Below are positions 59,369 through 64,000 of a stretch of DNA of 64,000 bases, piece after piece. Location of the stretch: assembly GCA_010672785.1 (NCBI GenBank), contig JAAHFX010000009.1:382447-446446 (forward strand), read 5' to 3'. Positions within the stretch are counted from its first letter, which is position 1; every line of letters begins with the position of its first letter. The position numbers and the translations under genes are program-made. Below the pieces are notes generated by a model. That model saw nothing but the letters and a program-made list of their open reading frames with translations, ran no database searches and was not told the DNA's origin. This DNA is from Sphaerospermopsis sp. SIO1G1 (lineage in GTDB: Bacteria; Cyanobacteriota; Cyanobacteriia; Cyanobacteriales; Nostocaceae).

Positions 59369-62341
59369 CTAATTATGTTCTGCTTCTGTTTCCGATACTT
59401 GGAAAATAATTTCTTCTAAAGTTCTCAATAAATCTTGTTCATTATAGGGTTTAGAAAAATAGGCTCTTGCACCTAATTGCATAGCTAATTGCCGATGTTT
59501 ATTACTACTGCGAGATGTTAACATCGCTACGGGAATTGCTTTGAAATCAACATGAGATTTGACTCTTTCTAAAAAGCTGTAACCATCTAATCTGGGCATT
59601 TCAATATCACAAATTACAGCTTGTACTTGTAAACCACTTTCTAATTTTTCCCACGCATCTTGACCATCTTTAGCTTGTTCTACTTGATAACCTCCTTTTT
59701 CTAAGGTTAAGGCTAAATAACGACGCACATTAATAGAATCATCAACAATTAAAATCATGCCTTTTTTATGATTCTGCCTAGTAACAGGTTTGGGTTTTTG
59801 TGGTTTGAGAAAAGCTGTTTTTAATTTTGTTTTTGGTAATTCATTAGTTTTATGAGGACGTTGATTATTTTTGATCCAGGAAACTAGATCATTAATGTTA
59901 ATTAATGGTACTACTCGCCCATCACCTAAGATTGTACAGTTACTAAAACCATCAGGGAGAGGGATATTACCTTCTACTTGACGAATAGCTACTTCTTGTT
60001 CACCCCAACAACGATCTATTTGAACAGCTATTTGTTGATGATCATGTTTGATAATTAATACACTGCTGGTGTTAATTTTGGTCGGACTTTCTATTTCTAA
60101 ATGATTATATTGAGGGGAATTAAATTCAAAATAACTACCCAAACGCATTAAAGGTAACATTGTATCTTTCCATTTCAAAAATTCTCCACTATCCATTGAG
60201 AATACTTGATCGTCTATTAATAATAAGATTTCCACTACTACATCGGTAGGAAATGCTAAAACCATGCGATTATGTAAACCACTACCTATATCAATTTCTA
60301 CTAATAAAACTCGTGAAATAGAAAGGGTAAATGGAACTGATAATATAAATGTTGTTCCTGCTCCTGGTTTAGTATCAACTTTGATGTCACCTCTGACTAA
60401 TTGTAAATTATTGCGGACTACATCCATTCCCACACCTCGGCCAGATAAAGCTGTGACTTTTTCAGAGGTGGTAAAACCTGGTTCAAATATTAGTGATAGT
60501 AATTCTTCTTCACTAGCAGCGGCTATTAATGCTGTATCTAAACCCATTCCTACAGCACGTTGACGAATTTTTTCTAAGGAAATACCTTTACCATCATCAC
60601 TGATGGTGACAATGGTGCGATCGCTACGATGAAATCCTTTTATTTCTATTAACCCTTGTTCTGGTTTTCCTAATTGATGTCGAGTATCTGGATCTTCAAT
60701 ACCATGATCAAAGGCATTTCTTAATAGGTGCATTAATGGTTCATTTAAGGCTTCTAAAATACTTCTTTCAATTAGTGTTTTGCTACCTTCTATTTTTAAT
60801 TGAACATTTTTACCATATTCTACGTTTAAGTCACGAATTGCTCTGGGGAAACGATCTACTAAATCAGATAAAGGACGCATCCTCACCTGGGTTAATTTTC
60901 TCTGGACTTGTTTGGAGGTTTTGTTTAATTTTCTGGCAATTTGATCTGTATCATCTACACTAATTTGAATATCACTAGCTACTTCTGCTACCTGAACTAT
61001 TGTTTCCAGCACATCTTGTGATAGCAGATTCAATTGTTGATGCTGTTCTGAATCAAGATCAAAATTATCTTTGGTATTTTGTGTTTGGTTTTCTGTTTCT
61101 GTTAGTGGTGTTGATGATTCAATTTGATGAAAAATGTTCTCATATCCTAATTTTATTTCTTGATTTTCCTGATGTAGTGTTTGTACTCTTTGACTTAATA
61201 CTAATACCAGTTTTCTTAATTTATCTAATTGGGAATTTAAACCGTTACGCTGAATGATTATTTCTCCAAATAAGTCATTCATTTCCTCTAGTTGCTTACT
61301 AGGTACTCGAACTGTATTTTCATGAATTTCTTTATCTTTGTAATAGTTAGTATTATCATTTTTACGATCAATATGTTGATAATCCACAGAGGGGATTTCT
61401 TGACTAAAAGCTACATTGGGATCAGGAAATTCGACTGCGTTAATTTCTGGTGGTAATTCTATTTCTACAGACTCTAAGTCAGGAATAAATTCATCTACTA
61501 ATAAGCTATTTTCGGGAATTTCTATCTTAGTTTGAACCTCTACCTCACCTGGATTTTCGATCAGAAGTTCTCCTAATTCTATGTTGATTGGTAATCTATC
61601 CTGTTGATTTGTTAAAACTAAAGCTTGCGATCGCCTCCAAGCTTGTAATGCTGACTGGGCAATTTCTACGCACCGTTCAGGTTGTTTTTCTAAATGCTGG
61701 TGTACTGATTGACAAAGTTGAATAAAGTTGGGTAATTGCAGCATTTCTCCCAAACCAGCTAACTCCCCAGCCATTGTTTTTAATGCTGTTTGTAACTCAG
61801 GAGGAGAACTTTGAGTTAACAAAGACTCTAAATTTTGCAAACATTCTTCTACTTCTGTTTCAAACAGCAAAGGAATAATATCTTTAACATCCTCCGATGA
61901 TAAAATGGTGGTAATATCCTCTGGAGGTGAGTCTCCTAAATGTTGGTGTAATTCATCAAAAATAGGATAGCAAAAAGTTTGCAACCATTTATCATCTAAA
62001 GATTTCTCTTCTGATAATAAATTGACAATTTGTCTTAGCCAGTCAACCGCAGACAATAATAAACTCTGTAAATGAGTATCAATTTTTAATGAACTTTTTC
62101 TAGTTTTGAGAACTTTAAAAGAATCTTCTAAACGATGAGCTAAGTTGCTTAATATCTTAAATCCCATCATGGCTGCACCACCTTTAATAGAGTGGGCATT
62201 TCTCATGGCAGCATTAATTTTATCTAAATCCAGATGCTTACTAGGATCTATTTCCAAGAGTATACTTTCCAAAGTATTCAAATAATCAGTTGCTTCTTCC
62301 AAAAACTGCATTTGAATTTCTAATTCTTTGTTGCTGCTCAT
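59369..62341 (-). CDS. CheA-like hybrid histidine kinase with receiver
   Basis: 990 residues. N-terminal Hpt (about 1-115) with NAHSIKGGAAMMG (His50) is followed by a second helical Hpt-like segment (about 160-240) with no convincing phospho-His. A low-complexity acidic linker, a dimerisation helix bundle (about 430-470) and HATPase with LLRNAFDHGIEDPDT and GRGVGMDVVRNNLQ follow. A CheW-like domain (about 680-830) precedes a C-terminal receiver (862-990) with Asp912 in VICDIEMPRLDGYSFL. This is the cyanobacterial CheA type (PixL, PilL, HmpE). The gene lies 54 bases after the chemoreceptor gene, so the two form a chemosensory module. Confidence 0.93.
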   Translation of the reverse strand: MSSNKELEIQMQFLEEATDYLNTLESILLEIDPSKHLDLDKINAAMRNAHSIKGGAAMMGFKILSNLAHRLEDSFKVLKTRKSSLKIDTHLQSLLLSAVDWLRQIVNLLSEEKSLDDKWLQTFCYPIFDELHQHLGDSPPEDITTILSSEDVKDIIPLLFETEVEECLQNLESLLTQSSPPELQTALKTMAGELAGLGEMLQLPNFIQLCQSVHQHLEKQPERCVEIAQSALQAWRRSQALVLTNQQDRLPINIELGELLIENPGEVEVQTKIEIPENSLLVDEFIPDLESVEIELPPEINAVEFPDPNVAFSQEIPSVDYQHIDRKNDNTNYYKDKEIHENTVRVPSKQLEEMNDLFGEIIIQRNGLNSQLDKLRKLVLVLSQRVQTLHQENQEIKLGYENIFHQIESSTPLTETENQTQNTKDNFDLDSEQHQQLNLLSQDVLETIVQVAEVASDIQISVDDTDQIARKLNKTSKQVQRKLTQVRMRPLSDLVDRFPRAIRDLNVEYGKNVQLKIEGSKTLIERSILEALNEPLMHLLRNAFDHGIEDPDTRHQLGKPEQGLIEIKGFHRSDRTIVTISDDGKGISLEKIRQRAVGMGLDTALIAAASEEELLSLIFEPGFTTSEKVTALSGRGVGMDVVRNNLQLVRGDIKVDTKPGAGTTFILSVPFTLSISRVLLVEIDIGSGLHNRMVLAFPTDVVVEILLLIDDQVFSMDSGEFLKWKDTMLPLMRLGSYFEFNSPQYNHLEIESPTKINTSSVLIIKHDHQQIAVQIDRCWGEQEVAIRQVEGNIPLPDGFSNCTILGDGRVVPLININDLVSWIKNNQRPHKTNELPKTKLKTAFLKPQKPKPVTRQNHKKGMILIVDDSINVRRYLALTLEKGGYQVEQAKDGQDAWEKLESGLQVQAVICDIEMPRLDGYSFLERVKSHVDFKAIPVAMLTSRSSNKHRQLAMQLGARAYFSKPYNEQDLLRTLEEIIFQVSETEAEHN

Positions 62342-62395
62342 AAATAATTATCCCTTACCTAATTATTAAAAAAATTAACAAAATCACAAAAATAA

Positions 62396-64000
62396 TTAAT
62401 TAATATTCCAGTTACTAATTTTATCTTCTAACTGCTGAGAAATATCCGCAGTTTTATCTAAACTCTCAGAAAGTTGCTGATAAGATTTTCTATTATCTTG
62501 GGAAAAATTAGCAATCTCAGACAACAACTGATGAATTAATTGTGGTGTTTCTGCCTGATCAACAGAAGCAGTAGAAATTGAATTCATAAAAGTTTTTACT
62601 TGTTCTGATATATCCACAACTTCATGTAAACTCTGTTTAGCATCCACAACAACCTGTGTACCTTCAACTAAATGATTCGCCCCTGTTTCCATTGCTTGTA
62701 CAACTTCTGTTGTATCCCCTTTCATTTTTTCAACAATTTGTTCTAATTCCTGAATAGCTGCTGTACTTCTTGCGGCCAATTCTCCTACTTCTTCTGCAAC
62801 TACGGCAAAACCTTGACCTTCTTCTCCTGCACGAGCAGCTTCAATTCCTGCATTTATGGCTAATAAATTGGTTTGGATGGTAATTTGATTAATTAAAGTC
62901 ACAACGCGAGATATTTTTTGAGAATATTCACCTAATTGTCTAATTTTCTTCGCTATATCATTTACAGTTTGTTGCCAGGATAAAATATTTTCTCCCGTTA
63001 CTGCCATCACTTCTGCACTTTGGTCTGCTGTCTGATAAATTTGAGTAGTAGCAGTATTAATTTTCTCAGCTTCCTGAGCTAAATTAGTCAACAAATTATT
63101 CATTTCTGTGGCAGTAACTAAGGTCTGATTTATTTTATCAGTTTGTATTTCTGATGCTGTTGTTAAATCATTAATGACAGATTTTTTATGCTCAATATTG
63201 TGATTCAGTTCTTGAGTATGATCTTTAATTTGGATGATGATGTTTTTTAAATTTGTAATCGTAGTATTTAAAAAATTACCAATCTTACCTACTTCTCCAT
63301 TTTCTACCTCAAACTGTATATTTAAACTATCATTATCTATTTTTTCTATCTGATTAATTAATTCTAACAGGTGTAATTGATCTTGACTTTTATCTTGATT
63401 TTGATCCTGCTCTATTTCTTGTGACTCAAAGTCCAAAAATTGTTCACTTTCAAGATTCTGATTTGTATCCTCTCTATCGGGTTGTATTGCTTCATTATTG
63501 ATACTTTTAGTCAACCAAGCTACCAATAATGTTGTGAATAATGCTAATACAGCCGATATATTAGTAACTATTTTTAACAGTTGTTTCTGTGCTTGAAAAG
63601 CAGTCAACCTATCTTGAGCGAGAATTAATTGCCATTGTAAATCTGGTAAATTTGCTAATTTTTCTAACTGTAAATAGGTAACTAATTGTGGACTTTGAAT
63701 AACTGTTTCTAGTGATTCTGAGCGATTCACATCTTCCTGATTGACTAAGTTAGTTAGATTCGGATATATTACTTGAGCAGATTCACCTAATAAATCTGAT
63801 TGTGGACTGAGAAAAAACTTACCTTGATTATCCACTAAATAGTGGTCATATTGATCGCCTATAAAGCTTTTAATCTCCTCCATCAGAATTTTCATAGATA
63901 CACGAGTCCTGACAATAGCAGTAGTTTTTCCAGTCGCTACATCTTTTACAGGTGCAGCTACATAAATCACCATAGAATTGTCTTTTAATAATTCTGGACA
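62396..64000 (-). CDS. Methyl-accepting chemotaxis protein (N-terminus outside window)
   Basis: The frame is open through the right edge (CPELLKDNSM precedes the first Met at 63973), so the N-terminus is missing. The visible part starts in a dCache-like periplasmic domain (VIYVAAPVKDVATGKTTAIV, FFLSPQSDLLGE). It has one transmembrane helix (about LLKIVTNISAVLALFTTLL, near 63500-63590), an acidic linker and a C-terminal signalling domain with the hairpin QTNLLAINAGIEAARAGEEG and GFAVVAEEVGELAARS. With the CheA gene downstream, the arrangement matches motility loci such as hmpD-hmpE of Nostoc; phototaxis is an alternative. The sensor is Cache-type rather than GAF/phytochrome. Confidence 0.9.
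   Translation of the reverse strand, partial: CPELLKDNSMVIYVAAPVKDVATGKTTAIVRTRVSMKILMEEIKSFIGDQYDHYLVDNQGKFFLSPQSDLLGESAQVIYPNLTNLVNQEDVNRSESLETVIQSPQLVTYLQLEKLANLPDLQWQLILAQDRLTAFQAQKQLLKIVTNISAVLALFTTLLVAWLTKSINNEAIQPDREDTNQNLESEQFLDFESQEIEQDQNQDKSQDQLHLLELINQIEKIDNDSLNIQFEVENGEVGKIGNFLNTTITNLKNIIIQIKDHTQELNHNIEHKKSVINDLTTASEIQTDKINQTLVTATEMNNLLTNLAQEAEKINTATTQIYQTADQSAEVMAVTGENILSWQQTVNDIAKKIRQLGEYSQKISRVVTLINQITIQTNLLAINAGIEAARAGEEGQGFAVVAEEVGELAARSTAAIQELEQIVEKMKGDTTEVVQAMETGANHLVEGTQVVVDAKQSLHEVVDISEQVKTFMNSISTASVDQAETPQLIHQLLSEIANFSQDNRKSYQQLSESLDKTADISQQLEDKISNWNIN

Overview
The window is AT-rich chromosomal DNA from a filamentous cyanobacterium, most likely of the order Nostocales. 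Support comes from chlB (dark-operative protochlorophyllide reductase), the PipX/PipY nitrogen-signalling pair, cyanobacteria-specific families (DUF3120, the TIGR03279-type radical SAM protein, an SLH-OprB porin), scattered GCGATCGC (HIP1) octamers, and dense intergenic arrays of heptamer repeats (TCAGTTA, CACCATT, GGGAACA, GGGTGCA, CTGAAAA). There is no rRNA, no CRISPR array, no complete insertion sequence, and no tRNA that I could recognise.

Layout. 1-5.6 kb: DUF3120 fragment, uppP, radical SAM/PDZ protein and a secreted GHL10-type hydrolase. 6.1-11.8 kb: a 1340-residue CBS/PAS/GAF histidine kinase with a REC-EAL partner, then a cupin. 12-15.4 kb: ung, a HEAT-repeat protein, a GNAT acetyltransferase and a set of three small membrane proteins. 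15.7-23.4 kb: a sodium:solute symporter followed upstream by a DNA phosphorothioation cluster, dndC-dndD-dndE on the minus strand with dndB divergent. 23.9-27.5 kb: a secreted protein, an SLH porin and a Crp-type regulator. 28.7-31.6 kb: the phosphate-sensing operon sphR-sphS-phoU. 33-41 kb: chlB, a Uma2-family gene, a single-chain restriction-modification protein (Eco57I-like methylase fused to a BsuBI/PstI endonuclease) and a UPF0182 protein. 41.5-45 kb: a secreted CHAT protease-like protein with a barrel-like partner, and a lone cNMP-binding protein. 45-52 kb: an EF-G-like GTPase, a TPR protein, a PsiE-family protein, an orphan small protein, a HAD phosphatase and nagB. 52.9-55.9 kb: pipX-pipY-sepF-proC. 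56-64 kb: a secreted TPR-CHAT protein and a CheA-like hybrid kinase with its methyl-accepting chemoreceptor, the latter running off the right edge.

Two themes stand out. First, DNA marking and defence: dndBCDE without dndFGH in view, plus the fused R-M protein about 12 kb away. Second, extreme repeat invasion of the intergenic space. I can distinguish at least five families of short terminal-inverted-repeat elements (MITE-like). Heptamer arrays are nested at near-constant positions inside several of them. At least three genes appear to have been altered by this material: the GNAT gene carries an in-frame insertion, the radical SAM reading frame reads into an array, and the symporter stop codon lies in an element end. 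All family assignments are by eye from sequence; no search was run.
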